Shown piece by piece: positions 41,770 through 56,160 of a DNA stretch of 64,000 bases. Numbering within the stretch: the first letter of the stretch is position 1; each line of letters begins with the position of its first letter. Origin of the DNA: Auanema rhodensis (Eukaryota; Nematoda; Chromadorea; Rhabditida; Rhabditidae); the NCBI GenBank assembly GCA_964057225.1, contig OZ059894.1, forward strand, positions 18,878,476-18,942,475. The letters run 5' to 3'. The position numbers were made by a program, and so were the translations under genes. A model generated the notes under the pieces. The model did not search any database, was not told the origin of the DNA, and worked only from the letters and a program-made list of their open reading frames with translations.

Positions 41770-43524
41770 ACAGATCGACGCAGCTTAAAAATCCGCATCG
41801 AATGCACTATACTACATTGAGAAACGCTTATTACAAAAATTAGTTATGATCGTTTGAAAAATGATGCATTAGTGTATGTTGAGTTTCCATGTACACTCAA
41901 CATTGCTTCCAAAAACATTTTGACAAAAATTTTTTCGAAAATTTTCAAAATAATTTAGCAAAAAGTAGATGTTTTTAGATTCCTTTTTTCAAGGCAAAGA
42001 CGATGGACAATGTTATTCAACGAAAAAATTAATTCTTCAGGGTGAATATCGAGGATGTAAGTGTGAACTTATATCAGTTGATATCTCGGTGCATTTTTAA
42101 GCTAGCGCAAATCTGATAACACAGATCGACGCAGCTTAAAAATCCGCATCGAATGCACTATACTACATTGAGAAACGCTTAATACAAAAATTAGTTATGA
42201 TCGTTTGAAAAATGATGCATTAGTGTATGTTGAGTTTCCATGTACACTCAACATTGCTTCCAAAAACATTTTGACAAAAATTTTTTCGAAAAATTTCAAA
42301 ATAATTTAGCAAAAAGTAGATGTTTTTAGATTCCTTTTTTCAAGGCAAAGACGATGGACAATGTTATTCAACGAAAAAAATAATTCTTCAGGGTGAAAAT
42401 CGAGGATATAAGTGTGAACTTATATCAGTTGATATCTCGGTGCATTTTTAAGCTAGCGCAAATCTGATAACACAGATCGACGCAGCTTAAAAATCCGCAT
42501 CGAATGCACTATACTACATTGAGAAACGCTTAATACAAAAATTAGTTATGATCGTTTGAAAAATGATGCATTAGTGTATGTTGAGTTTCCATGTACACTC
42601 AACATTGCTTCCAAAAACATTTTGACAAAAATTTTTTCGAAAAATTTCAAAATAATTTAGCGAAAAGTAGATGTTTTTAGATTCTTTTTTTCAAGGCAAA
42701 AACGATGGACAATGTTATTCAACGAAAAATTTAATTCTTCAGGGTGAAAATCGAGGATATAAGTGTGAACTTATATCAGTTGATATCTCGGTGCATTTTT
42801 AAGCTAGCGCAAATCTGATAACACAGATCGACGCAGCTTAAAAATCCGTATCGAATGCACTATACTACATTGAGAAACGCTTAATACAAAAATTAGTTAT
42901 GATCGTTTGAAAAATGATGCATTAGTGTATGTTGAGTTTCCATGTACACTCAACATTGCTTCCAAAAACATTTTGACAAAAATTTTTTCGAAAATTTTCA
43001 AAATAATTTAGCAAAAAGTAGATGTTTTTAGATTCCTTTTTTCAAGGCAAAGACGATGGACAATGTTATTCAACGAAAAAATTAATTCTTCAGGGTGAAT
43101 ATCGAGGATGTAAGTGTGAACTTATATCAGTTGATATCTCGGTGCATTTTTAAGCTAGCGCAAATCTGATAACACAGATCGACGCAGCTTAAAAATCCGC
43201 ATCGAATGCACTATACTACATTGAGAAACGCTTAATACAAAAATTAGTTATGATCGTTTGAAAAATGATGCATTAGTGTATGTTGAGTTTCCATGTACAC
43301 TCAACATTGCTTCCAAAAACATTTTGACAAAAATTTTTTCGAAAATTTTCAAAATAATTTAGCAAAAAGTAGATGTTTTTAGATTCCTTTTTTCAAGGCA
43401 AAGACGATGGACAATGTTATTCAACGAAAAAATTAATTCTTCAGGGTGAATATCGAGGATGTAAGTGTGAACTTATATCAGTTGATATCTCGGTGCATTT
43501 TTAAGCTAGCGCAAATCTGATAAC

Positions 43525-44928
43525 ACAGATCGACGCAGCTTAAAAATCCGCATCGAATGCACTATACTACATTGAGAAACGCTTAATACAAAAATTAGTT
43601 ATGATCGTTTGAAAAATGATGCATTAGTGTATGTTGAGTTTCCATGTACACTCAACATTGCTTCCAAAAACATTTTGACAAAAATTTTTTCGAAAAATTT
43701 CAAAATAATTTAGCAAAAAGTAGATGTTTTTAGATTCCTTTTTTCAAGGCAAAGACGATGGACAATGTTATTCAACGAAAAAAATAATTCTTCAGGGTGA
43801 AAATCGAGGATATAAGTGTGAACTTATATCAGTTGATATCTCGGTGCATTTTTAAGCTAGCGCAAATCTGATAACACAGATCGACGCAGCTTAAAAATCC
43901 GCATCGAATGCACTATACTACATTGAGAAACGCTTAATACAAAAATTAGTTATGATCGTTTGAAAAATGATGCATTAGTGTATGTTGAGTTTCCATGTAC
44001 ACTCAACATTGCTTCCAAAAACATTTTGACAAAAATTTTTTCGAAAAATTTCAAAATAATTTAGCGAAAAGTAGATGTTTTTAGATTCTTTTTTTCAAGG
44101 CAAAAACGATGGACAATGTTATTCAACGAAAAATTTAATTCTTCAGGGTGAAAATCGAGGATATAAGTGTGAACTTATATCAGTTGATATCTCGGTGCAT
44201 TTTTAAGCTAGCGCAAATCTGATAACACAGATCGACGCAGCTTAAAAATCCGTATCGAATGCACTATACTACATTGAGAAACGCTTAATACAAAAATTAG
44301 TTATGATCGTTTGAAAAATGATGCATTAGTGTATGTTGAGTTTCCATGTACACTCAACATTGCTTCCAAAAACATTTTGACAAAAATTTTTTCGAAAAAT
44401 TTCAAAATAATTTAGCAAAAAGTAGATGTTTTTAGATTCCTTTTTTCAAGGCAAAGACGATGGACAACGTTATTCAACGAAAAAACTAATTCTTCAGGGT
44501 GAAAATCGAGGATATAAGTGTGAACTTATATCAGTTGATATCTCGGTGCATTTTTAAGCTAGCGCAAATCTGATAACACAGATCGACGCAGCTTAAAAAT
44601 CCGCATCGAATGCACTATACTACATTGAGAAACGCTTAAAACAAAAATTAGTTATGATCGTTTGAAAAATGATGCATTAGTGTATGTTGAGTTTCCATGT
44701 ACACTCAACATTGCTTCCAAAAACATTTTGACAAAAATTTTTTCGAAAAATTTCAAAATAATTTAGCAAAAAGGAGATGTTTTTAAATTCCTTTTTTCAA
44801 GGCAAAGACGATGGACAATGTTATTCAACGAAAAAACTAATTCTTCAGGGTGAATATCGAGGATATAAGTGTGAACTTATATCAGTTGATATCTCGGTGC
44901 ATTTTTAAGCTAGCGCAAATCTGATAAC
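43525..44928. repeat. Four-monomer motif (monomers 125-128), repeated at 48439-49842
   Basis: The order is common form, partial-Y, 28T+242C with AAACTAATT, then a monomer with CTTAAAAC, AAAAAGGAGATG, TTTTAAATTCC and GAATATC. The last type is found only at 128 and 142, so the pair is a clear duplication rather than chance agreement. Confidence 0.75.
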
Positions 44929-45981
44929 ACAGATCGACGCAGCTTAAAAATCCGCATCGAATGCACTATACTACATTGAGAAACGCTTAATACAAAAATT
45001 AGTTATGATCGTTTAAAAAATGATGCATTAGTGTATGTTGAGTTTCCATGTACACTCAACATTGCTTCCAAAAACATTTTGACAAAAATTTTTTCGAAAA
45101 ATTTCAAAATAATTTAGCAAAAAGTAGATGTTTTTAGATTCCTTTTTTCAAGGCAAAGACGATGGACAATGTTATTCAACGAAAAAAATAATTCTTCAGG
45201 GTGAAAATCGAGGATATAAGTGTGAACTTATATCAGTTGATATCTCGGTGCATTTTTAAGCTAGCGCAAATCTGATAACACAGATCGACGCAGCTTAAAA
45301 ATCCGCATCGAATGCACTATACTACATTGAAAAACGCTTAATACAAAAAGTAGTTATGATCGTTTGAAAAATGATGCATTAGTGTATGTTGAGTTTCCAT
45401 GTACACTCAACATTGCTTCCAAAAACATTTTGACAAAAATTTTTTCGAAAAATTTCAAAATAATTTAGCAAAAAGTAGATGTTTTTGGATTCCTTTTTTC
45501 AAGGCAAAGACGATGGACAATGTTATTCAACGAAAAAAATAATTCTTCAGGGTGAAAATCGAGGATATAAGTGTGAACTTATATCAGTTGATATCTCGGT
45601 GCATTTTTAAGCTAGCGCAAATCTGATAACACAGATCGACGCAGCTTAAAAATCCGCATCGAATGCACTATACTACATTGAGAAACGCTTAATACAAAAA
45701 TTAGTTATGATCGTTTGAAAAATGATGCATTAGTGTATGTTGAGTTTCCATGTACACTCAACATTGCTTCCAAAAACATTTTGACAAAAATTTTTTCGAA
45801 AAATTTCAAAATAATTTAGCAAAAAGTAGATGTTTTTGGATTCCTTTTTTCAAGGCAAAGACGATGGACAATGTTATTCAACGAAAAAAATAATTCTTCA
45901 GGGTGAAAATCGAGGATATAAGTGTGAACTTATATCAGTTGATATCTCGGTGCATTTTTAAGTTAGCGCAAATCTGATAAC

Positions 45982-48900
45982 ACAGATCGACGCAGCTTAA
46001 AAATCCGCATCGAATGCACTATACTACATTGAGAAACGCTTAATACAAAAATTAGTTATGATCGTTTGAAAAATGATGCATTAGTGTATGTTGAGTTTCC
46101 ATGTACACTCAACATTGCTTCCAAAAACATTTTGAGAAAAATTTTTTCGAAAAATTTCAGAATAATTTAGCGAAAAGTAGATGTTTTTAGATTCTTTTTC
46201 TCAAGGCAAAAACGATGGACAATGTTATTCAACGAAAAATTTAATTCTTCAGGGTGAAAATTGAGGATATAAGTGTGAACTTATATCAGTTGATATCTCG
46301 GTGCATTTTTAAGCTAGCGCAAATCTGTTAACACAGATCGACGCAGCTTAAAAATCCGCATCGAATGCACTATACTACATTGAGAAACGCTTAATACAAA
46401 AATTAGTTATGATCGTTTGAAAAATGATGCATTAGTGTATGTTGAGTTTCCATGTACACTCAACATTGCTTCCAAAAACATTTTGACAAAAATTTTTTCG
46501 AAAAATTTCAGAATAATTTAGCGAAAAGTAGATGTTTTTAGATTCTTTTTCTCAAGGCAAAAACGATGGACAATGTTATTCAACGAAAAATTTAATTCTT
46601 CAGGGTGAAAATTGAGGATATAAGTGTGAACTTATATCAGTTGATATCTCGGTGCATTTTTAAGCTAGCGCAAATCTGTTAACACAGATCAACGCAGCTT
46701 AAAAATCCGCATCGAATGCACTATACTACATTGAGAAACGCTTAATACAAAAATTAGTTATGATCGTTTGAAAAATGATGCATTAGTGTATGTTGAGTTT
46801 CCATGTACACTCAACATTGCTTCCAAAAACATTTTGACAAAAATTTTTTCGAAAAATTTCATAATAATTTAGCAAAAAGTAGATGTTTTTAGATTCCTTT
46901 TTTCAAGGCAAAGACGATGGACAATGTTATTCAACGAAAAAATTAATTCTTCAGGGTGAAAATCGAGGATATAAGTGTGAACTTATATCAGTTGATATCT
47001 CGGTGCATTTTTAAGCTAGCGCAAATCTGATAACACAGATCGACGCAGCTTAAAAATCCGCATCGAATGCACTATACTACATTGAGAAACGCTTAATACA
47101 AAAATTAGTTATGATCGTTTGAAAAATGATGCATTAGTGTATGTTGAGTTTCCATGTACACTCAACATTGCTTCCAAAAACATTTTGAGAAAAATTTTTT
47201 CGAAAAATTTCAGAATAATTTAGCGAAAAGTAGATGTTTTTAGATTCTTTTTCTCAAGGCAAAAACGATGGACAATGTTATTCAACGAAAAATTTAATTC
47301 TTCAGGGTGAAAATTGAGGATATAAGTGTGAACTTATATCAGTTGATATCTCGGTGCATTTTTAAGCTAGCGCAAATCTGTTAACACAGATCGACGCAGC
47401 TTAAAAATCCGCATCGAATGCACTATACTACATTGAGAAACGCTTAATACAAAAATTAGTTATGATCGTTTGAAAAATGATGCATTAGTGTATGTTGAGT
47501 TTCCATGTACACTCAACATTGCTTCCAAAAACATTTTGACAAAAATTTTTTCGAAAAATTTCAGAATAATTTAGCGAAAAGTAGATGTTTTTAGATTCTT
47601 TTTCTCAAGGCAAAAACGATGGACAATGTTATTCAACGAAAAATTTAATTCTTCAGGGTGAAAATTGAGGATATAAGTGTGAACTTATATCAGTTGATAT
47701 CTCGGTGCATTTTTAAGCTAGCGCAAATCTGTTAACACAGATCAACGCAGCTTAAAAATCCGCATCGAATGCACTATACTACATTGAGAAACGCTTAATA
47801 CAAAAATTAGTTATGATCGTTTGAAAAATGATGCATTAGTGTATGTTGAGTTTCCATGTACACTCAACATTGCTTCCAAAAACATTTTGACAAAAATTTT
47901 TTCGAAAAATTTCATAATAATTTAGCAAAAAGTAGATGTTTTTAGATTCCTTTTTTCAAGGCAAAGACGATGGACAATGTTATTCAACGAAAAAATTAAT
48001 TCTTCAGGGTGAAAATCGAGGATATAAGTGTGAACTTATATCAGTTGATATCTCGGTGCATTTTTAAGCTAGCGCAAATCTGATAACACAGATCGACGCA
48101 GCTTAAAAATCCGCATCGAATGCACTATACTACATTGAGAAACGCTTAATACAAAAATTAGTTATGATCGTTTGAAAAATGATGCATTAGTGTATGTTGA
48201 GTTTCCATGTACACTCAACATTGCTTCCAAAAACATTTTGACAAAAATTTTTTCGAAAAATTTCAAAATAATTTAGCAAAAAGTAGATGTTTTTAGATTC
48301 CTTTTTTCAAGGCAAAAACGATGGACAATGTTATTCAACGAAAAAAATAATTCTTCAGGGTGAAAATCGAGGATATAAGTGTGAACTTATATCAGTTGAT
48401 ATCTCGGTGCATTTTTAAGCTAGCGCAAATCTGATAACACAGATCGACGCAGCTTAAAAATCCGCATCGAATGCACTATACTACATTGAGAAACGCTTAA
48501 TACAAAAATTAGTTATGATCGTTTGAAAAATGATGCATTAGTGTATGTTGAGTTTCCATGTACACTCAACATTGCTTCCAAAAACATTTTGACAAAAATT
48601 TTTTCGAAAAATTTCAAAATAATTTAGCAAAAAGTAGATGTTTTTAGATTCCTTTTTTCAAGGCAAAGACGATGGACAATGTTATTCAACGAAAAAAATA
48701 ATTCTTCAGGGTGAAAATCGAGGATATAAGTGTGAACTTATATCAGTTGATATCTCGGTGCATTTTTAAGCTAGCGCAAATCTGATAACACAGATCGACG
48801 CAGCTTAAAAATCCGCATCGAATGCACTATACTACATTGAGAAACGCTTAATACAAAAATTAGTTATGATCGTTTGAAAAATGATGCATTAGTGTATGTT

Positions 48901-49491
48901 GAGTTTCCATGTACACTCAACATTGCTTCCAAAAACATTTTGACAAAAATTTTTTCGAAAAATTTCAAAATAATTTAGCGAAAAGTAGATGTTTTTAGAT
49001 TCTTTTTTTCAAGGCAAAAACGATGGACAATGTTATTCAACGAAAAATTTAATTCTTCAGGGTGAAAATCGAGGATATAAGTGTGAACTTATATCAGTTG
49101 ATATCTCGGTGCATTTTTAAGCTAGCGCAAATCTGATAACACAGATCGACGCAGCTTAAAAATCCGTATCGAATGCACTATACTACATTGAGAAACGCTT
49201 AATACAAAAATTAGTTATGATCGTTTGAAAAATGATGCATTAGTGTATGTTGAGTTTCCATGTACACTCAACATTGCTTCCAAAAACATTTTGACAAAAA
49301 TTTTTTCGAAAAATTTCAAAATAATTTAGCAAAAAGTAGATGTTTTTAGATTCCTTTTTTCAAGGCAAAGACGATGGACAACGTTATTCAACGAAAAAAC
49401 TAATTCTTCAGGGTGAAAATCGAGGATATAAGTGTGAACTTATATCAGTTGATATCTCGGTGCATTTTTAAGCTAGCGCAAATCTGATAAC
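45982..49491. repeat. 10-monomer block, second copy (monomers 132-141)
   Basis: It matches monomers 110-119 in type and order. Upstream, monomers 129-130 (CGTTTAAAAAAT, then TTGAAAAACGC with AAAAGTAGTT) match 108-109, but at 21 rather than 22 monomers, because a 208G+333T monomer (131) sits between. Downstream, monomers 139-142 also match 125-128 at 4914 bp (common, partial-Y, 28T+242C, then the AAAAAGGAGATG monomer). Confidence 0.8.
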
Positions 49492-50544
49492 ACAGATCGA
49501 CGCAGCTTAAAAATCCGCATCGAATGCACTATACTACATTGAGAAACGCTTAAAACAAAAATTAGTTATGATCGTTTGAAAAATGATGCATTAGTGTATG
49601 TTGAGTTTCCATGTACACTCAACATTGCTTCCAAAAACATTTTGACAAAAATTTTTTCGAAAAATTTCAAAATAATTTAGCAAAAAGGAGATGTTTTTAA
49701 ATTCCTTTTTTCAAGGCAAAGACGATGGACAATGTTATTCAACGAAAAAACTAATTCTTCAGGGTGAATATCGAGGATATAAGTGTGAACTTATATCAGT
49801 TGATATCTCGGTGCATTTTTAAGCTAGCGCAAATCTGATAACACAGATCGACGCAGCTTAAAAATCCGCATCGAATGCACTATACTACATTGAGAAACGC
49901 TTATTACAAAAATTAGTTATGATCGTTTGAAAAATGATGCATTAGTGTATGTTGAGTTTCCATGTACACTCAACATTGCTTCCAAAAACATTTTGACAAA
50001 AATTTTTTCGAAAATTTTCAAAATAATTTAGCAAAAAGTAGATGTTTTTAGATTCCTTTTTTCAAGGCAAAGACGATGGACAATGTTATTCAACGAAAAA
50101 ATTAATTCTTCAGGGTGAATATCGAGGATATAAGTGTGAACTTATATCAGTTGATATCTCGGTGCATTTTTAAGCTAGCGCAAATCTGATAACACAGATC
50201 GACGCAGCTTAAAAATCCGCATCGAATGCACTATACTACATTGAGAAACGCTTAATACAAAAATTAGTTATGATCGTTTGAAAAATGATGCATTAGTGTA
50301 TGTTGAGTTTCCATGTACACTCAACATTGCTTCCAAAAACATTTTGACAAAAATTTTTTCGAAAAATTTCAAAATAATTTAGCAAAAAGTAGATGTTTTT
50401 AGATTCCTTTTTTCAAGGCAAAGACGATGGACAATGTTATTCAACGAAAAAAATTATTCTTCAGGGTGAAAATCGAGGATATAAGTGTGAACTTATATCA
50501 GTTGATATCTCGGTGCATTTTTAAGCTAGCGCAAATCTGATAAC

Positions 50545-53500
50545 ACAGATCGACGCAGCTTAAAAATCCGCATCGAATGCACTATACTACATTGAGAAAC
50601 GCTTATTACAAAAATTAGTTATGATCGTTTGAAAAATGATGCATTAGTGTATGTTGAGTTTCCATGTACACTCAACATTGCTTCCAAAAACATTTTGACA
50701 AAAATTTTTTCGAAAATTTTCAAAATAATTTAGCAAAAAGTAGATGTTTTTAGATTCCTTTTTTCAAGGCAAAGACGATGGACAATGTTATTCAACGAAA
50801 AAATTAATTCTTCAGGGTGAATATCGAGGATATAAGTGTGAACTTATATCAGTTGATATCTCGGTGCATTTTTAAGCTAGCGCAAATCTGATAACACAGA
50901 TCGACGCAGCTTAAAAATCCGCATCGAATGCACTATACTACATTGAGAAACGCTTAATACAAAAATTAGTTATGATCGTTTGAAAAATGATGCATTAGTG
51001 TATGTTGAGTTTCCATGTACACTCAACATTGCTTCCAAAAACATTTTGACAAAAATTTTTTCGAAAAATTTCAAAATAATTTAGCAAAAAGTAGATGTTT
51101 TTAGATTCCTTTTTTCAAGGCAAAGACGATGGACAATGTTATTCAACGAAAAAAATAATTCTTCAGGGTGAAAATCGAGGATATAAGTGTGAACTTATAT
51201 CAGTTGATATCTCGGTGCATTTTTAAGCTAGCGCAAATCTGATAACACAGATCGACGCAGCTTAAAAATCCGCATCGAATGCACTATACTACATTGAGAA
51301 ACGCTTAATACAAAAATTAGTTATGATCGTTTGAAAAATGATGCATTAGTGTATGTTGAGTTTCCATGTACACTCAACATTGCTTCCAAAAACATTTTGA
51401 CAAAAATTTTTTCGAAAAATTTCAAAATAATTTAGCAAAAAGTAGATGTTTTTAGATTCCTTTTTTCAAGGCAAAGACGATGGACAATGTTATTCAACGA
51501 AAAAAATAATTCTTCAGGGTGAAAATCGAGGATATAAGTGTGAACTTATATCAGTTGATATCTCGGTGCATTTTTAAGTTAGCGCAAATCTGATAACACA
51601 GATCGACGCAGCTTAAAAATCCGCATCGAATGCACTATACTACATTGAGAAACGCTTAATACAAAAATTAGTTATGATCGTTTGAAAAATGATGCATTAG
51701 TGTATGTTGAGTTTCCATGTACACTCAACATTGCTTCCAAAAACATTTTGACAAAAATTTTTTCGAAAAATTTCAAAATAATTTAGCGAAAAGTAGATGT
51801 TTTTAGATTCTTTTTTTCAAGGCAAAAACGATGGACAATGTTATTCAACGAAAAATTTAATTCTTCAGGGTGAAAATTGAGGATATAAGTGTGAACTTAT
51901 ATCAGTTGATATCTCGGTGCATTTTTAAGCTAGCGCAAATCTGATAACACAGATCGACGCAGCTTAAAAATCCGCATCGAATGCACTATACTACATTGAG
52001 AAACGCTTAATACAAAAATTAGTTATGATCGTTTGAAAAATGATGCATTAGTGTATGTTGAGTTTCCATGTACACTCAACATTGCTTCCAAAAACATTTT
52101 GACAAAAATTTTTTCGAAAAATTTCAAAATAATTTAGCAAAAAGTAGATGTTTTTAGATTCCTTTTTTCAAGGCAAAGACGATGGACAATGTTATTCAAC
52201 GAAAAAAATAATTCTTCAGGGTGAAAATCGAGGATATAAGTGTGAACTTATATCAGTTGATATCTCGGTGCATTTTTAAGTTAGCGCAAATCTGATAACA
52301 CAGATCGACGCAGCTTAAAAATCCGCATCGAATGCACTATACTACATTGAGAAACGCTTAATACAAAAATTAGTTATGATCGTTTGAAAAATGATGCATT
52401 AGTGTATGTTGAGTTTCCATGTACACTCAACATTGCTTCCAAAAACATTTTGACAAAAATTTTTTCGAAAAATTTCAAAATAATTTAGCGGAAAGTAGAT
52501 GTTTTTAGATTCTTTTTTTCAAGGCAAAGACGATGGACAATGTTATTCAACGAAAAAAATAATTCTTCAGGGTGAAAATCGAGGATATAAGTGTGAACTT
52601 ATATCAGTTGATATCTCGGTGCATTTTTAAGCTAGCGCAAATCTGATAACACAGATCGACGCAGCTTAAAAATCCGCATCGAATGCACTATACTACATTG
52701 AGAAACGCTTAAAACAAAAATTAGTTATGATCGTTTGAAAAATGATGCATTAGTGTATGTTGAGTTTCCATGTACACTCAACATTGCTTCCAAAAACATT
52801 TTGACAAAAATTTTTTCGAAAAATTTCAAAATAATTTAGCAAAAACTAGATGTTTTTAGATTCCTTTTTTCAAGGCAAAGACGATGGACAATGTTATTCA
52901 ACGAAAAAAATAATTCTTCAGGGTGAAAATCGAGGATATAAGTGTGAACTTATATCAGTTGATATCTCGGTGCATTTTTAAGTTAGCGCAAATCTGATAA
53001 CACAGATCGACGCAGCTTAAAAATCCGCATCGAATGCACTATACTACATTGAGAAACGCTTAATACAAAAATTAGTTATGATCGTTTGAAAAATGATGCA
53101 TTAGTGTATGTTGAGTTTCCATGTACACTCAACATTGCTTCCAAAAACATTTTGACAAAAATTTTTTCGAAAAATTTCAAAATAATTTAGCAAAAAGTAG
53201 ATGTTTTTAGATTCCTTTTTTCAAGGCAAAGACGATGGACAATGTTATTCAACGAAAAAAATAATTCTTCAGGGTGAAAATCGAGGATATAAGTGTGAAC
53301 TTATATCAGTTGATATCTCGGTGCATTTTTAAGCTAGCGCAAATCTGATAACACAGATCGACGCAGCTTAAAAATACGCATCGAATGCACTATACTACAT
53401 TGAGAAACGCTTATTACAAAAATTAGTTATGATCGTTTGAAAAATGATGCATTAGTGTATGTTGAGTTTCCATGTACACTCAACATTGCTTCCAAAAACA

Positions 53501-55458
53501 TTTTGACAAAAATTTTTTCGAAAATTTTCAAAATAATTTAGCAAAAAGTAGATGTTTTTAGATTCCTTTTTTCAAGGCAAAGACGATGGACAATGTTATT
53601 CAACGAAAAAATTAATTCTTCAGGGTGAATATCGAGGATATAAGTGTGAACTTATATCAGTTGATATCTCGGTGCATTTTTAAGCTAGCGCAAATCTGAT
53701 AACACAGATCGACGCAGCTTAAAAATCCGCATCGAATGCACTATACTACATTGAGAAACGCTTAATACAAAAATTAGTTATGATCGTTTGAAAAATGATG
53801 CATTAGTGTATGTTGAGTTTCCATGTACACTCAACATTGCTTCCAAAAACATTTTGACAAAAATTTTTTCGAAAAATTTCAAAATAATTTAGCAAAAAGT
53901 AGATGTTTTTAGATTCCTTTTTTCAAGGCAAAGACGATGGACAATGTTATTCAACGAAAAAAATAATTCTTCAGGGTGAAAATCGAGGATATAAGTGTGA
54001 ACTTATATCAGTTGATATCTCGGTGCATTTTTAAGCTAGCGCAAATCTGATAACACAGATCGACGCAGCTTAAAAATCCGCATCGAATGCACTATACTAC
54101 ATTGAGAAACGCTTAATACAAAAATTAGTTATGATCGTTTGAAAAATGATGCATTAGTGTATGTTGAGTTTCCATGTACACTCAACATTGCTTCCAAAAA
54201 CATTTTGACAAAAATTTTTTCGAAAAATTTCAAAATAATTTAGCAAAAAGTAGATGTTTTTAGATTCCTTTTTTCAAGGCAAAGACGATGGACAATGTTA
54301 TTCAACGAAAAAAATAATTCTTCAGGGTGAAAATCGAGGATATAAGTGTGAACTTATATCAGTTGATATCTCGGTGCATTTTTAAGTTAGCGCAAATCTG
54401 ATAACACAGATCGACGCAGCTTAAAAATCCGCATCGAATGCACTATACTACATTGAGAAACGCTTAATACAAAAATTAGTTATGATCGTTTGAAAAATGA
54501 TGCATTAGTGTATGTTGAGTTTCCATGTACACTCAACATTGCTTCCAAAAACATTTTGACAAAAATTTTTTCGAAAAATTTCAAAATAATTTAGCGAAAA
54601 GTAGATGTTTTTAGATTCTTTTTTTCAAGGCAAAAACGATGGACAATGTTATTCAACGAAAAATTTAATTCTTCAGGGTGAAAATTGAGGATATAAGTGT
54701 GAACTTATATCAGTTGATATCTCGGTGCATTTTTAAGCTAGCGCAAATCTGATAACACAGATCGACGCAGCTTAAAAATCCGCATCGAATGCACTATACT
54801 ACATTGAGAAACGCTTAATACAAAAATTAGTTATGATCGTTTGAAAAATGATGCATTAGTGTATGTTGAGTTTCCATGTACACTCAACATTGCTTCCAAA
54901 AACATTTTGACAAAAATTTTTTCGAAAAATTTCAAAATAATTTAGCAAAAAGTAGATGTTTTTAGATTCCTTTTTTCAAGGCAAAGACGATGGACAATGT
55001 TATTCAACGAAAAAAATAATTCTTCAGGGTGAAAATCGAGGATATAAGTGTGAACTTATATCAGTTGATATCTCGGTGCATTTTTAAGTTAGCGCAAATC
55101 TGATAACACAGATCGACGCAGCTTAAAAATCCGCATCGAATGCACTATACTACATTGAGAAACGCTTAATACAAAAATTAGTTATGATCGTTTGAAAAAT
55201 GATGTATTAGTGTATGTTGAGTTTCCATGTACACTCAACATTGCTTCCAAAAACATTTTGACAAAAATTTTTTCGAAAAATTTCAAAATAATTTAGCGGA
55301 AAGTAGATGTTTTTAGATTCTTTTTTTCAAGGCAAAGACGATGGACAATGTTATTCAACGAAAAAAATAATTCTTCAGGGTGAAAATCGAGGATATAAGT
55401 GTGAACTTATATCAGTTGATATCTCGGTGCATTTTTAAGCTAGCGCAAATCTGATAAC
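50545..55458. repeat. Six-monomer motif spaced 8 monomers apart (monomers 145-150 and 153-158)
   Basis: Copies are 50545-52650 and 53353-55458, 2808 bp apart. The order is CTTATTAC+GAATATC, common form, 333T, partial-Y with 281T, 333T, then a GCGGAAAG monomer with 214T but 230G. Monomers 151 and 152 complete the 8-monomer unit. Private changes: AAAATACGC in 153 and GATGTATTA in 158. Confidence 0.8.
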
Positions 55459-56160
55459 ACAGATCGACGCAGCTTAAAAATCCGTATCGAATGCACTATA
55501 CTACATTGAGAAACGCTTAATACAAAAATTAGTTATGATCGTTTGAAAAATGATGCATTAGTGTATGTTGAGTTTCCATGTACACTCAACATTGCTTCCA
55601 AAAACATTTTGACAAAAATTTTTTCGAAAAATTTCAAGATAATTTAGCAAAAAGTAGACGTTTTTAGATTCCTTTTTTCAAGGCAAAGACGATGGACAAC
55701 GTTATTCAACGAAAAAATTAATTCTTCAGGGTGAAAATCGAGGATATAAGTGTGAACTTATATCAGTTGATATCTCGGTGCATTTTTAAGCTAGCGCAAA
55801 TCTGATAACACAGATCGACGCAGCTTAAAAATCCGCATCGAATGCACTATACTACATTGAGAAACGCTTAATACAAAAATTAGTTATGATCGTTTGAAAA
55901 ATGATGCATTAGTGTATGTTGAGTTTCCATGTACACTCAACATTGCTTCCAAAAACATTTTGACAAAAATTTTTTCGAAAAATTTCAAAATAATTTAGCA
56001 AAAAGTAGATGTTTTTAGATTCCTTTTTTCAAAGCAAAGACGATGGACAATGTTATTCAACGAAAAAAATAATTCTTCAGGGTGAAAATCGAGGATATAA
56101 GTGTGAACTTATATCAGTTGATATCTCGGTGCATTTTTAAGCTAGCGCAAATCTGATAAC

